From Hoplostethus atlanticus (Eukaryota > Chordata > Actinopteri > Trachichthyiformes > Trachichthyidae), in NCBI GenBank assembly GCA_034670405.1, contig JAXDDX010000011.1, forward strand, positions 7,625,001 to 7,689,000: a stretch of 64,000 bases of DNA. Direction: 5' to 3'. The notes beneath the pieces are model-generated. The model saw only the letters and a list, made by a program, of their open reading frames with translations, searched no databases and had not been told where the DNA came from. Positions 11,932 through 25,199 of the stretch are shown in pieces. The position numbers and the translations under genes are program-made. Each line of letters begins with the position of its first letter. The stretch's first letter is position 1.

Positions 11932-13790
11932 TCGCGGATGCCGGAGCCTCAACAGTCTGAGCTTCTCTGTTTTGTACATTTCTGAGCAACCAGGAAAACT
12001 GCACTGATTTTCAATCACAGGATTAGAGTTCAAATCAAATCACATTTATTTGTATAGCCCTTAATCACTGTTACAGTCTCTAAGGGCTTATGGGAAAATA
12101 AATTTGAGCACTTGTCTGTGATTGGTGGACAGTCTAATTGATTGGGGATCTAATTGGTGATCAGTGATTTGCCAAAGTGACTTTGCGAATCTAATTAGTG
12201 TCTGATTGGAGTGACTGACCTGCTTAATTATACAAGCGTAAAGGGCTACCTATGAATTAAAACGCCAAATTCAAACTGATCATACTAATATAAATAAACT
12301 CTGCTCATTATCACCTCGCCGGTGTCCCGTGAAGAAACACAAACTAAAGAAACAACTGTGAAAGATCAAAACCAGTACAGTTTTTGATGGTTTGAATTGA
12401 ATTGATGTTGACTGAATAATTTAAACAATAGTAGAAGCTGAATTCAGTGAAATATTTATACCCCTTGTCATGCACAAACATAAAATAAAGTATAGACACC
12501 ATAGCTTTAGACTCATATAAAAATGTGTGTGGATACCCCGGTTTATGTTTGTGGTTGGGCCAACGGGCTCCTCTGACAGTGTTTTATTTCCTATGGACAA
12601 CTGTGCTGTGTGGTGATGAAATCCAACTGCTTCTAATACTCGCTCTACTCCCCTAGCTTGAGTCAGACTTCACCCTGCCTATTTCTACTTTCACTGCCTC
12701 TTCCACTGCCTCCTGGAAAACACTTGCATATCCCAGAGCTGTCCCAGCCCAGCCTGGGATGTACAAAGGACTATACTGTAGGTTGTGAGTCACAAGTTGT
12801 GGAAGTGATCATTTTGTCGGCATTGTTTAGTGCATGGTAATCTATAGCCCTTGAAAGTATGAGAACAGAAGTCAGTTCGGTTTATTGAAGCGGGGATGGA
12901 GAGCAGGTGATTTATTTAAAGATCACAGCGGGGATGGTGGGAAGGAAACTCAATGCATTCCATTACTCTCCCCCCTGATAATTTGTAGTAAACAAGAGAG
13001 GGTGCTCTTTATAATTTCCGTTAAAAAAGAGGAATCCCATTCCTTCTCATTCACCTGGATAATTTACACAGATTCGGATTCTAAACTTCTGACTGAAAAC
13101 GGTAGCTAGCAATTGAAATAATGGTTACCGGTTGAATAGGATGCACTATTCAAATTGCATTGTGCGTTTACTTGTATGTTCTACAGATTTGGGGAGCAGA
13201 GTAACCCAAAGGTAACAGAGTAATCAGATTATGTTACCGAGTTTCAGTATTCAAGTACCCTGTAAAGGATTGCATTTTGAAAGGAAGCCTCCTATCCCTG
13301 TGCAGGACGACGGATCCTTTATTAGAGGTGTGTCTCCACAAGGCAGGAAGATTGAGCTGCACAGGCTGGAAAAAAACACTAGGACTCTCCTGGTGTTATA
13401 TGTATACATGATCACATCTCCTTGTCTGTGTACTATATATTTAGGATTTTTTTTTTTTTTTTTGCCAAAAAAATATGTGCCAATGTGAATCACCCGTGCC
13501 ACACCAACACCGATGCATGATGAGCACCACATGGAGACGAGGGAGTAAAATCCCCATGGAACGCCACAGGTTCAACAACTGGTGCTGATTTTTTTACGAT
13601 TACTTACAATGACGTTATTTTATTAGTGGATGGTTTTGTTGTTTTGAAGACACTGTGACTGGTCGGTGGCTGTGTGTGTTCGTAGATTCTTGTTGTGTTG
13701 GACAGTGAACTTGTTGAATCTGTAAGTGGCTGCTTGTTTCTTACCACAAGAATGAGTGCAAAAAAATTAAAAAATAAAGTGAAAAAATAA
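11932..13790 (+). other. probable dpysl5 3' UTR and downstream DNA
   Basis: Follows the TAA stop (11929-11931). There is no conserved open frame. Candidate polyadenylation hexamers are AATAAA at 12484-12489 and 13773-13778. Only the second is closely followed by GT-rich sequence (TTGTATGTGTGTCACAG), so I infer a 3' UTR of about 1.85 kb. Mammalian DPYSL5 also has a long 3' UTR. Confidence 0.5.
13773..13778 (+). terminator. polyadenylation signal, likely dpysl5
   Basis: AATAAA in an A-rich context, followed about 25 bases later by a GT-rich element at 13801-13812. It is the best-supported end for dpysl5. A proximal alternative is at 12484-12489. Confidence 0.55.
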
Positions 13791-14399
13791 CCTCTTGAGA
13801 TTGTATGTGTGTCACAGTTTTTAAAATGTTAATTTAGTAAGTAGAATTTAGTTTTTAAAAATGAGGCAACGGTATAAGACATCAAAGAATGCCAAGAACT
13901 AGACAACGTATAGAGGATTCCTTCAGCTATTCTCAAACTTACCCCAGCAGAATGGTGCATCAACATTAACACCATGCCGTAGTTTGCTGGCTGTTGCTGT
14001 CTTGTGATCAGAATCACTTATTTTATTACAGTTTTGTTTTTTTTGCCCAGCCAGATGACCTTGATTGAGGACCAGTGTTTTTTGAAAGACCAGTGTTTTT
14101 CAATCTTACTATTCTTACCAAAAAGAACAAAGAGAAAAATGTATTGTAAAATGTACATACATTTTTTGATACATTATTATAGATTATAGATTTGATTATT
14201 ATAGATTCGATTATTATAGATATTGATCATTACGTACTATTACACAGTACATGTTTTCAAACCAAATAATTCATCATCTTAATTATGATAAACAAAACAG
14301 TCCTTCCCAGAGAGAGAGAGAGTAGAGGGGTAAGGTTCACTAAGAGCCAGCATGGTGGTTCAACGGACATGAGTTTCACGAAGGATTATGTCAAAATCC

Positions 14400-14540
14400 A
14401 GCAATTGCAGTGCGCATGCGCACTGCCAGGAGTTTAGGTGAGGAGCAATCTCGAGCAACTTGCTGAGCGAACACGAACAGGCAAGCTCTGTAGCAACATC
14501 GCAAATAACGGGACGGGTGTGAAAGGGCCGTACGACAGTG
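14400..14540 (+). promoter_or_regulatory. probable mapre3 promoter with palindromic NRF1-type site
   Basis: TGCGCATGCGCA at 14411-14422 is a perfect palindrome matching the NRF1 core GCGCATGCGC. The following 120 bases are relatively CpG-rich (GAGCGAACACGAACAGG, CGCAAATAACGGGACGGG). This lies between the end of dpysl5 and the first probable mapre3 exon. NRF1 sites are typical of TATA-less vertebrate promoters. The exact start site cannot be read. Confidence 0.45.
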
Positions 14541-16605
14541 AGTAATATTCAGCAGAAATATTTGCTCACAATATGCTTCCTCACGTTTGAGACTGAACCG
14601 TTTGATTGTTAATTTGAGTTTTATTTCACATAAGGACTTGTTCCATCCTGTGGGTGACTGCGTTGTATCGTTCTTTCAGTGGCAGTGCCTGTGTGTATTA
14701 TCGGAAAGGCCTCCAGAGGGGGGTAACGTTAGCCTAAAAGTATCTTTTTCAGTTAAGGTTGACTGTATTTGAGTCAGTTAACATCGTCATTACAGAAAAC
14801 AAGTTCATTGGAACGCTTCCGAGCTTAACAGCACTAGCCAGTCGTAAAGGCTAGCTAACAGTTGCTCCATAGCCAACATTAGCTAACTAGCTAGTAGCTA
14901 GCGTTACTAGCTACTATCGTTGGCATACGCAGTGAGCCTACAGCACCGTTGGCGGCTCTAACGTCAAGCAGAGCTGTCAAGACACCCAAGCTGGTCCCTC
15001 CTGGGCTTTAAAATGTAGTCAAAGTTTCTAAATAGGACATGAATTAGAGTTGGGTAGAATGGACCGTCTCTTATTGTATTTGCTGACGCTTAAAGCTGTT
15101 TTACGGTCTGTTACCAAACAGTTTGGATGAATGTTGTTTGCCTCTACCAGCGTCACCTAGACAGCTAAGTTATTGAACAGTAAGCCCCACCAATTCCTCT
15201 AACGTTACAGAGAATACAAATACGAGGTTTGCCCGAGGTTAACACACCCCCTTTGGCGTATGTGTGTTGTATGGGTGAGAGCGAGCGAGATGGGAGGCAG
15301 ACAGAAGGCACATTTAAGAATAGATGTTTTCTTAAAAGGGAGCGGGAGCCACACGTTCAGAAAGTGGCGGTGGGCAGATACAATAACTAGTGATGTCACG
15401 TTTTGAAGATCTCCAGAATGTTCTGGAGATTAAAAAAAAAAGGAGAGGGACTTGTCATTGGGAAAGTCCAGGTTTAGGGTTACACACACTCTCTCACACA
15501 CACACACACACACACAGAAATCTGGAACATCCAAGGCTGTGTCGCATCTTACTCTAAATGATTGAGCCTACCCTCAAAGCCTAGGGATTTCAAAAAAGTG
15601 TTATAACTATTCTGGTATTAGTCATTGCCTTGCCCTTTCACACAGAAGCAGGCAGGTGTTAGTCGCCTGTAAAGCACTGTACTAATAAATAAACAATGTA
15701 CTGGCAACTTGACAGCCAGTAGCTGACTGTCCCTCTGTTTGAACTGTTTGCCATATATTCTACAGTGGGCTTAGTAACTGGTTTGTTGTCTAGTAGTAAC
15801 TCATTTCCGTGTGTGTGTGATTTTTGCTTCATGTGTGGATGAGACAATCAGGGAATGGAAAAAACTCTTACATCAACCACCAGCCACAGTTACCAGTGCG
15901 TTTAGAGTTTAACCAGGTATTTCCGTTCCTAAGTAGCCAGAGTAGTTTCTTAGCATGTAGACAGGTCTGATTGAACACAGTGCATACACCCGACGAAAAA
16001 GGCTAGCTTAACTGACAGACTCACCAACCACAGACAAATTACCAGCCTTTGCCTGGCGGATGGTGTTAATATTAAGCCACAGACACAAGGAGGGATTGTT
16101 CAGCACAACATCCTGTAAAGTGTTTATTTTGGAGTTAGTTGGTTGACAGGAAATGCTCTGGTATTGTTGTATTTCTCCTCATATCAGGCATGATACATTG
16201 TAGCTGTGTTGGTATGTATGGCTTCTAGTGGATGCGCCTATTGACATCTCAGTGTGTAAACTACGATGGGTTACAGCATGTTCAATTTAGAGGATTAGCC
16301 AAGATAGAGATTAATGGGCCAGGGAGGGGAACTAGTGACTGGAAGGTGGATGGTAGTTCATCTATGGTGCCTTCTGTCACTGTGGAAGTGCTCTTGAACC
16401 ACCAACTCTGCACTCTGACCGTTGTGTAGAAATGCATATGTATGCTATGTGCATCTATGTCTAGATGGCATGTGTAAAGAGACAAATTCCAATTACCTTA
16501 AATTACTATAGAATGACCAATAAAATAGTTCTGCTCTATGTTCATTTCTGTGATGCAGTATAAACAGTGGAAGAGCTGATATTCCACGTGGGATTCTCTC
16601 TCCAG

Positions 16606-16673
16606 GTCTCTGTATTGGGTGGACCAGCAGAGCCCAACTCTTAACAGATCACACCAACACATACCCAACACAG
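16606..16673 (+). other. candidate noncoding 5' UTR exon of mapre3
   Basis: Bounded by a strong acceptor (GGATTCTCTCTCCAG, ending 16605) and a consensus donor (CAG then GTGAGT at 16674). There is no ATG-initiated frame leading onward. It is placed between the presumed promoter and the first coding exon. A transcript is needed for proof. Confidence 0.45.
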
Positions 16674-17794
16674 GTGAGTAAGGTGTGTGTGTGTGTGTGT
16701 GTGTGTTTATGTTTATGAACAGTTTTAATGTACCGTTTACCTAGCCATACTTCTCTTAAAATTGGTCTTAAAATATGCGACCATGTTTAAACTCGCATTT
16801 GTGCGAGTGGGGTAAATGATTCATTTTATGTAATCTTTTTTTGTAAGAGTTTATTGCACTGATGTCTGTCAACCAGTGGGAATTAGGTGACACCATGACA
16901 TACTTTGACTGACAGAAATACAGAAATAAATAAATACAGAAATAAATAATTTGGGAAATACAGAAATAAATATGGAAATAACAACACACAGGTGGAAATA
17001 TGTATATTTATTTATATATGTCATTTATTTCTGTATACATTTATTTAGGTTTAAATTGACTTGAACATGAATTAATTACTTTATTTATATATTTTTGTTA
17101 TTGGCAGATCTGGTCCTCAATATATAAATGCGTCATTTAATAAAATTGCTATGGTAGGCACTTTCTCTCACTAACTAAACGTTTTTGAGAGTCAAGCTGG
17201 GAGTCAGTCATTATACATCAATGTAAAACTTTTAAAGTAACATTTAAAGTAAGGTCACTAGTCATAAGTGTATGTGGTCATTAATGCCACACAGCAGAGG
17301 AAAACAAACCAATACAATACAACCAATTCATATGCTGGTGCCACCAAGTGAGAAAGTTGGTGGCACCAGTGGAAGTTCATTTTGATCCCTGCCATAAGAA
17401 AAGCCATATCTTGCATACAAATTAGAAGGGAAGCATCATTTTAATAGTATAAATACTCAAGTGATTGACAGTGTGTTCACACCCAGCATGTTTGCAGTGG
17501 CTCATTTGTATTCCGGAGCCTTTACTCTTTTAGTTTGGTTCTTTCGGCTAGGTGAGAACAACACCATTTGAACTCAAATAATCACACCGGGACGCCTGAA
17601 AATGCTGGTCCTCTTCCAAGCAAACTGAAGTGCGATTCGTGAGCAGTGAGAATGTAATCAGAACCAACTACAGGAAATGACCACAAAACTCAAGGGATTA
17701 TGAGTATAAGGTGATGGGTGTTCCTCATACTTGGAAAGCCTAGCATAACAAAATGAACTGAGGGCAAATTGCAGTCTGGACAGATGCTCATATT

Positions 17795-18542
17795 AGGCGT
17801 TTTCCGACTGCAAGAACTAGAACCTTTTTGGGTACTTTTTTGAGCAGGTACCTTCACAGCAGGAACCTTTTTAGTTCCCCAAAAGAGTTCGAGCTTGCTT
17901 TCCAACCACACCAAAGTACCAGGGAGATTATGCAAATAAGAAGTTTAGTTTGGTTTCATATGTCATTTAGGACCCCCACAACAACAGCGTCAATTTCAAC
18001 ACGGCAAACCTGGAGGACGTTCAAGCAGCTATGGTGTTGATCCACCACAAAGTTGGTCAATGTATAGAAATTGATCTAAATCGATCTCTAACGCTGTGCC
18101 TGAGGTGCATCTCGTTATGTTCTCGCCGGCGTTCTCTCAGCTGTTGCTTGCAAACACACTGCAGGCACTTCCCCTATGAGACTCTGCTCCAACACTGCTT
18201 TGGTAGGAACATGATATTAGAATCGTTTTTTGGAAACAAGACGCTCCAAAGTTGAAGCAGAGATTGAACAAGCCGGTATTTCAAAAGGACAGTTGGTGGA
18301 CTTTACGATTTTGCATAGCTTATATTGACCAATTAGCGTTGTTAAGTACTGCAGCTCCGCCAGGATGGTTCCTGGTCCCCTGAAAAGTACTACCTCACAA
18401 GCAGGAACTTATTTTGGGGCCAGGAAATATCCCAGAGGAACATTTTCAGGGTTAGTTCTGGCTGTCGGAAAGGTCAAAGTTCCTGGGACTAAGTGCCAAT
18501 AGTACTAAATTCTGGGATAGTTCCTGCAGTCGGAAAACACCT
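17795..18542. mobile_element. 748-bp non-autonomous DNA transposon with ATT target duplication
   Basis: The left end AGGCGTTTTCCGACTGCAAG and the reverse complement of the right end, AGGTGTTTTCCGACTGCAGG, match at 18 of 20 positions. ATT flanks both sides (17792-17794 and 18543-18545). Three-base duplications suggest a PIF/Harbinger-like element, but I cannot assign the family. The interior has no transposase. It lies in the intron upstream of the first mapre3 coding exon. Confidence 0.75.
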
Positions 18543-19386
18543 ATTCACTATTTTTTTTAATTATTAATCTTTTTATTGGGAATACAGAAAAAATACAGAT
18601 GTATGAAATGACAAGTATTTCCCATTATTGTGTTCTTACCTGGTGTGAACACCAGAAAAGGTAAATTACAGTCCATCATGCTTAGCTAAAGTTACAGGGA
18701 CTGGAGTCAGATTTGTTTTGACTCCCCCTGCTGCTAAAATCTCTAACCTGGTGGGATGACAGGTTACCAAAACTCTGTCCAATAAACAAGCTACTTGTGA
18801 GTCCATGTAACTTTGTTGTTGTTTACAATCCCTGGTTGGCTTGTAATTGAGCAGTGTGAACCTAAACTGTAGGTGTGATCGCACCATGAGTTTTAGATTA
18901 AGGACTTGATCTAAAAAAAAAAAAAATAAGATAAAAGTGATATTTCATTTTGGTCTCACTCTTTTTGCTTTTGGCGCACATAATCACATGTGGAGTCATG
19001 AGCTACCAGCCACCAGTATTTCCTGTCCTGGTTACCAATAGTGATGACATTAATTTTCTGACATTTTTACTTCTTTTAAGGCAGTGATACACAGAGGATT
19101 TTTTGGGCAATGTTGATAGATGATGTTGTCCAAGTACTTGCCACAGCATTGTTGATTGGGTCCTGTCGCTGGGATCACTACCCATCTACATTGCCCCTCT
19201 CATCCTGTCCTGTCTGGATTTGGACGAGGCCTCTAGCTGACTGTTGCTTATATTATGTGTGTGAGGAAGGTTGTGAGTGTAAATGAGATTATGTGAAACA
19301 TCACTGGCACAAGGAGAGCAGGGTGACTTCTGTCTCCTACAGTCACTCACACACTTTGCGTGTGTGTGTGTGTGTGTAGCAGGAGG

Positions 19387-22074
19387 ATGGCGGTGAATGT
19401 CTACTCCACTTCTATGACCATAGAGAACCTGAGTCGCCATGACATGTTGGCCTGGGTCAATGACTCTCTACAGCTCACCTACACTAAGATAGAACAGCTA
19501 TGTACAGGTAAACACACACATTCGGTAAGTCTAGTCTGTATTTCAATTTAAAGTCAATGGAGCTTTGAAATGTAATGAGTGTGTGTGTGATTTCTTATTC
19601 TTCAGGTGCTGCGTACTGCCAGTTCATGGAAATGCTGTTTCCAGGATGCATATTGCTGAAGAAAGTCAAGTTCAATGCTCGCCTGGAACACGAATTCATC
19701 CACAATTTCAAGGTCTTACAGGCTGCGTTCAAGAGAATGAATGTGGACAAGGTGAGAGAACACATATTAGGATTCCCTTTTGGCTACTCTATCGCTGAAT
19801 GATATGATATCTTATGAAAAGATGGAGAATTATAAAAATTCGAAACATAAATACATAATAATAAATATAGCTGCAAGTGGCAATGTCAACAAATGTTGCC
19901 ATTTTCACAACTAATTTTATATGAACAACAAGTTCATTGCAAGGCGACTTCCTGAACAATTCCTAGCCAGTCTCCAGTTTCTTATCACTTCATCTACAAA
20001 CTTCCTTATAGAGTTCAGGAATTTGAACCAGCGAACTTTTGATCACAAGCTCTCTAACCCCAAGGCAATTGTTGTCCGCCTTCCAAGGACTACTGTTTCT
20101 CTTTGATCCATAACCGGGGGTTGTGTCTCTTCTGCTGTTTGAAATTAATTCATATTGGCAATAGCAGTTCTCTGATGCTATAGCTTTCTCCCTCTCTCTC
20201 TCTCCCTCTCCCCCTCCCCCTCTCAGATTATCCCTGTGGAGAGGTTAGTGAAGGGGAAGTTCCAGGATAACTTTGAGTTCGTCCAGTGGTTTAAGAAGTT
20301 CTTTGACGCCAACTACGACGGCAAGGAGTATGACCCTCTACAGTCACGGCAGGGCCAGGAGGGAACACCCCCACCCCCACCCAACCCAGGTACTGTACGC
20401 ACACATAAGAGGCCGTCAGGTGTGTGAACTCATATGCTTCATTTCATTTCACTTCCTCACATCCCCCAACCCCACCTCACTCCACCTCTAACCCAGGTGA
20501 ACCCATTCTCCACAAACCCAAAAGACCCTCTCGCTCAGGTAACATCCACTCCATCGCGTGTGTGTGTGTGTGTTTGTGCACGCTTGCTCAGTGTCTTATA
20601 CCGCATTCATACTCGAGCAGCTTCATTGATTGGTTGCTTTGTTCTGACCGAGTGTGGGTGGTCTGAGAGGCTCCGATTGCATCTATGTAGAGCTCTCATA
20701 CAGCTTAGTTTTGACCAAATAAGACAAATAAGATATAGATTTATACACATTAACTGTTTTTGAGATAATTATTCCTGTAGAGAACTGGAAAGCTTTGAAT
20801 GGATGTAATCGACTTGTCATCCATTTTGCACTTGCCAGGCAGAACTGTTATCCATGAAACAAAATCACATTGGCAGGGAAACGAGGAAGCACGGATTTCT
20901 GATGACTGTGGAAAAGTTCAGCTGTGGCCAACTTTTCTCAGCCAACAAGCTTGTTGACCGTCCACACATTGGCCGAGTTTCCCTGGTCGCTCAGCTCTGT
21001 AGGAAATGATTGTTGCTCGCAGTGTGAACGTGGGTTTGCTCATTCTGTGATGCCTCCAACAAATTATACGTGCTGGGATTTATTATTTAATTTGTCCGAG
21101 GCGACACACTTGTGCTGACCCGTTCTCTTCTCACTTATTTTCTCTGCTTGCATATATGCCCCTCCCTCCATCAGTGTGCTTTTTGCAGCATAAATGCAAG
21201 AATAGATTTGATGCGAATAATGTAGTTGCAGTGTTTTTTACAGCTTATATTACCTTTTGTTGTGTAGTTTCCTGAAAATATATTATTTTTGTTTGTAATT
21301 TTGTTGGACTTGGTTTGTTTCAGTATGGGGCGTCTTTGATTGACTTCTGAATGACCTGATTGGTTTATTTTGGTTTGCAGTGGATGAGTGTTGACCGAGA
21401 CAAGTTGTGAAATTTCAGTGAATTACAGTGAATTTTCCTTAAGACATTTTTAGGACAGTGCAGTAGAGGAAAGCAAAAAAGTTGAAAGTGGAAATTTCTG
21501 TTGCTTCTTTGAATCTCCAGTTACAGAACATCCTCCCTCTTTCCAATTTTCTAGGTAGTATGAATTTATTTTTAGGAGCATATGCTACAAAAATGTTAGC
21601 ACTTTATAACCTGAAATTGGGGGCATTCGTTAATTTGCTTGAGTTCCACTAAATGTTTTACTTTTCTATTCATAAAGCTTGCTGGACTGACATTTGAGGT
21701 GGCAGAAATATAGTGCATTTCTACCACAGTGCCATGGTCATCAAGAGGCAAGTTCATGTCATTCGGTCAAGAGTGAGACACTTGATAGCAGTGGTCCTCA
21801 AATACAGTCCTCTAGTCCAGATCTAAGATCTAACAAATAATGCTGTTGGATGTGGAACCCATCTTTACACCCAATGCAAAGAAATTTCAAAGTCATTATA
21901 AGACTGCATGCAGTTAGATAGAAAGGCAGGTAGATGGATAGATAAGTGAAGCAATGAAAAAGTAAATACAAAATTTTGCATGACTGCTCGGGGTTTGAAA
22001 TTTCAAAGGTAATAGATTCAGAAACGACACTGCATCAGCATCCTCTTGAGGATGAATCATTGTGTGTGTGTGTG

Positions 22075-22110
<36 letters not shown>

Positions 22111-23735
22111 GGTCTGTCTTCCAGGCCCCATGAGAACGTCTCCCACAACACCCAAGACTGTCCCCCCATCCCAAAGGCAGATCAATTTGGCGCCGGCCCG
22201 TAAGAGCACACCCATGACCCGCAATGGTGGAGATGCCGAGCTCATAGAGCTCAACCAGCAGGTACCATCACTCAGTTCCGTTCAGGCACTTTGAAAAACA
22301 CACAATTATAGGTCTATATGTCTCTTCCTATTCTCCCCGTAAGATTGTTGAACATCGGTCTAGATAGAAGCCCTTGCTCTTAGACTCTGAGGGACTGACA
22401 CCAAAACCTGACGTTTACCACTAGCTACGTGTACATGCAGAATATTTCATTGTTCCAAATAATTCATTCTGATCGAGAATTCAAATTCAGCTGTTTCCAT
22501 GAACGCTAAATAAAGTGATCTGATTTTAAGTTGTACATTTGCATGCCCCGAGCATGTAATCAGAATCTTTTTTTTGACATGACATGACTTATTGAGAACT
22601 ATAAACTTTATGCCCCTGCTTTCCCCCAAGACCAGAAGTCAGTGCATGACACTCAACGACGTCACTTGTCATAAGTGAACACACATGCGCCAAAAGAAAA
22701 TGTATTCTATTGGAACAAAGTAGTCAGTTCAAGCGTTTATATGGTTATTAACCGATAATATTTATACCACGCCTTTCATACCGAATTTAATTTTCATATG
22801 TTTCATACGTTTGGCCACTTATCCATGAGAAATACACCAAACAACAAAATGCACCCAGGATTGCAAGGTCCATCGGCAATAGCTGTTTTTTTAACAGCGT
22901 TAAAATGTTTTATGATTGTTTGTTTCTGCTGTTTGACTCATCCCTCTCTATTACTGTGGTCCACTGCTGTCCGTCTGTGTAGCTGCTGGATCTGAAGCTG
23001 ACTGTAGACGGATTGGAGAAGGAGAGGGACTTCTACTTCACCAAACTGAGAGACATCGAGCTTATCTGCCAGGAAAACGAAAGCGAAAGCAGCCACGTCC
23101 TGAACAAGATCATGGACATACTTTATGCCACAGAGGTAAATCACCCCCCACCCAACATATACACATGCACACAAACTAATCACAGTGTAATATTTACTAG
23201 TTCCCCGGTTTTGTGGAAAAACGGGACGCTTTTCACCACCCATAGACATTAAGTCAAAACCAGGTTGCTGTAGTGCTAATAGCTTAAAGCTACATTATGT
23301 AACTTTTGTTATGTAAAAGTACAAGCGGGCGTGTGGGGCTGCAACAGAGAAGACTGGCCCCTCCCCCTTTATTGAAACGCTGTTGATTCGCTCCATTCAC
23401 CCCAATGAAGTAGGATTCAGGTAGGTACACTGGCGGGAAAGTTATCTCCAAGCACAGGAAGTGACGAATCAAACTTAGGAGCCGAACGCACACAGCCCCA
23501 AACAGCAATGAGTGAGCTCATGCCTCGGCTAGCGCTACAGAAAACTAGATTAAACCTCTTGCTGCCACTTGTGGGGGCCAAAGACTAAATGACATAAAGT
23601 TACATAATGCAGCTTTAAAAGAAGAAATAATGTAAGACTCATTCTACCTTTGACCTTCTTTGGCAGGACGGATTTGCACCACCAGAGGATGAAGAAATCA
23701 GTGAGGGGGCACAGGGAGACCAGGAGGAGTTCTGA
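19387..23735 (+). CDS. mapre3: mapre3 (EB3), microtubule plus-end tracking protein; 7 coding exons
   Basis: Exons: 19387-19507, 19606-19751, 20227-20389, 20497-20538, 22125-22261, 22983-23135, 23667-23735, all in phase, giving 276 residues. The start MAVNVYSTS is the invariant EB N-terminus. Residues about 1-120 are the calponin-homology domain that binds growing microtubule ends ([40 protein letters not shown]). A basic Ser/Pro linker follows. Residues about 204-245 form the EB-homology coiled coil ([20 protein letters not shown]), the dimer and SxIP-partner site. [10 protein letters not shown] and an acidic tail identify EB3 rather than EB1 or EB2. The last three residues are EEF, where EB proteins usually end EEY or DEY to bind CAP-Gly domains. 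The fourth exon (42 bases, 14 codons, Lys/Arg/Pro-rich) is phase-symmetric and could be skipped. It might be mapre3a or mapre3b. Confidence 0.96.
22060..22118. repeat. (GT)n(CTGT)n compound microsatellite at mapre3 exon 5 acceptor
   Basis: A GT run followed by about ten TCTG units. It ends six bases before exon 5 (CTTCCAG, exon starts 22125). Confidence 0.9.
23288..23614. mobile_element. 327-bp MITE flanked by TTAA
   Basis: The left end AGCTACATTATGTAACTTTT and the reverse complement of the right end, AGCTGCATTATGTAACTTTA, match almost perfectly. TTAA is present immediately outside both ends (23284-23287 and 23615-23618). TTAA duplications are characteristic of piggyBac-type transposition, though the termini do not start with CCC, so superfamily assignment is tentative. 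It lies in the last mapre3 intron. Confidence 0.7.
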
Positions 23736-25199
23736 ACATCCCCTCCATCACCATTTATCCATCTCCCCCCACTTCTTCTGCCCTTGTCCCACCTGAATAA
23801 TTATTGTCTTTTTTGTTGTTTTTTAAAAAAAATCTCCCCTTACTTTTCCTTTCCCCCCTATGGCTGTCCATATGCACTACCTTATGACTTGTTGTACAGC
23901 CTAGCTTCCTAAACTCCTACTAGCGAAGGACACTTGGCCTGGCAGCCCGGCTAACTAAACTCATTCTAATCTGATACATGAGGGGATGGCTGCAGCGCGG
24001 TTTAGCCAGGTAAGGCTAACTCCTGTGCATGCCAGTCTGTCTAAGGTTTAAGGTTAATGGCAATGAGATTACAGGGTTCCAGCACTGGCAGCCCAGAGCC
24101 AACAGTGCTATCAATCTATATCTGTCACTTACCTTCACCGTGCACTCTGACAGGTGACCGCGCGCGCACACACACAAACGCATGCACGCAACAAGGTTCT
24201 CCGTAGGATTCTGGGATGCCATCAACGATATCACATGATGCTCTCCATACAACGTGATCGGTTCCAGGATATGTTGGTTGGAAATTTGGAATTGGAACAC
24301 TGTTAGACCATTAGGGGAAAACTCTGCACACACAAACACAACATATCGCAAAGGACAAAACATGTGACCTTAAATTTGGCCCACAGTCATATCACACACT
24401 TTCAACTGTACTCATTTACAAACACAAACGTCATCATTAAGCTATAAACAACAAAACGTATGTTCTTATTCATCAAGTTGTCCCACCGGAGAGAGTTTGC
24501 TTCAGAAGATGTTTTGACAGTTTGTTTATGAGACAGCATGATGTATTTATGTTTTTATTTATTTATAATTTTTTTATCTGCTCTTTACAATTTCACTTTC
24601 TGAAAAAAAAGTATGGTTTTGGATTTGGGGAAATTGAAGGTCTTGCACTAAATGTAGCAAAATAAACCAATTGAAACTATCCATAATGCCAACATGCAGT
24701 GACTGGCTGCAGCCAGAAGGATACAGGAAGATGCAATTTTATATTTTTAGATTTGTTTGAAATCTGCAGAGTTTTTTTTAATTTGCATTGAATGGCTCAA
24801 TGGCATAACCAGAGACATCAGTGTAACTTATTTATGAGAAATGTCAGGCTTCGGAGTTATATGAATGAACAAATGTAAAAGAAAAAGACTACAAACAGAC
24901 ACTACTAAATACTAATGTTTGACTGTGTTAAATGAGTTGAACAGTTTTAGCTGCTATCTCTATTCTTCAGTTGCCGTATTTAATTGAGTTTTGATATGTT
25001 GCATAGCGTTAAAGCGCCACAGTGGCTGCCTAGGAACTAGTGGGTGTGGTTTATTGTGATTGACAGCCAGGCTGAGTGTGATTGACATTAGTTGGGCTAG
25101 TCAGAGAGAACCGAACATCCCACCCTCTCTCACTGTTTGTTGCCATGGCAGCCATGTGATAAACTGAATTATTTGGAGTTATTGCAGAAATGAAATAAA
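23736..25199 (+). other. probable mapre3 3' UTR
   Basis: Follows the TGA at 23733-23735. There is no conserved frame. AATAAA hexamers occur at 24661-24666 and 25194-25199; the latter follows GCAGAAATG and is the better distal candidate. EB3 transcripts in vertebrates have 3' UTRs of this order. Confidence 0.5.

Noticed and set aside
13231-13488. 85-codon frame downstream of dpysl5
   Set aside because: It includes a poly(T) run, has no conserved motif and lies in the probable 3' UTR.
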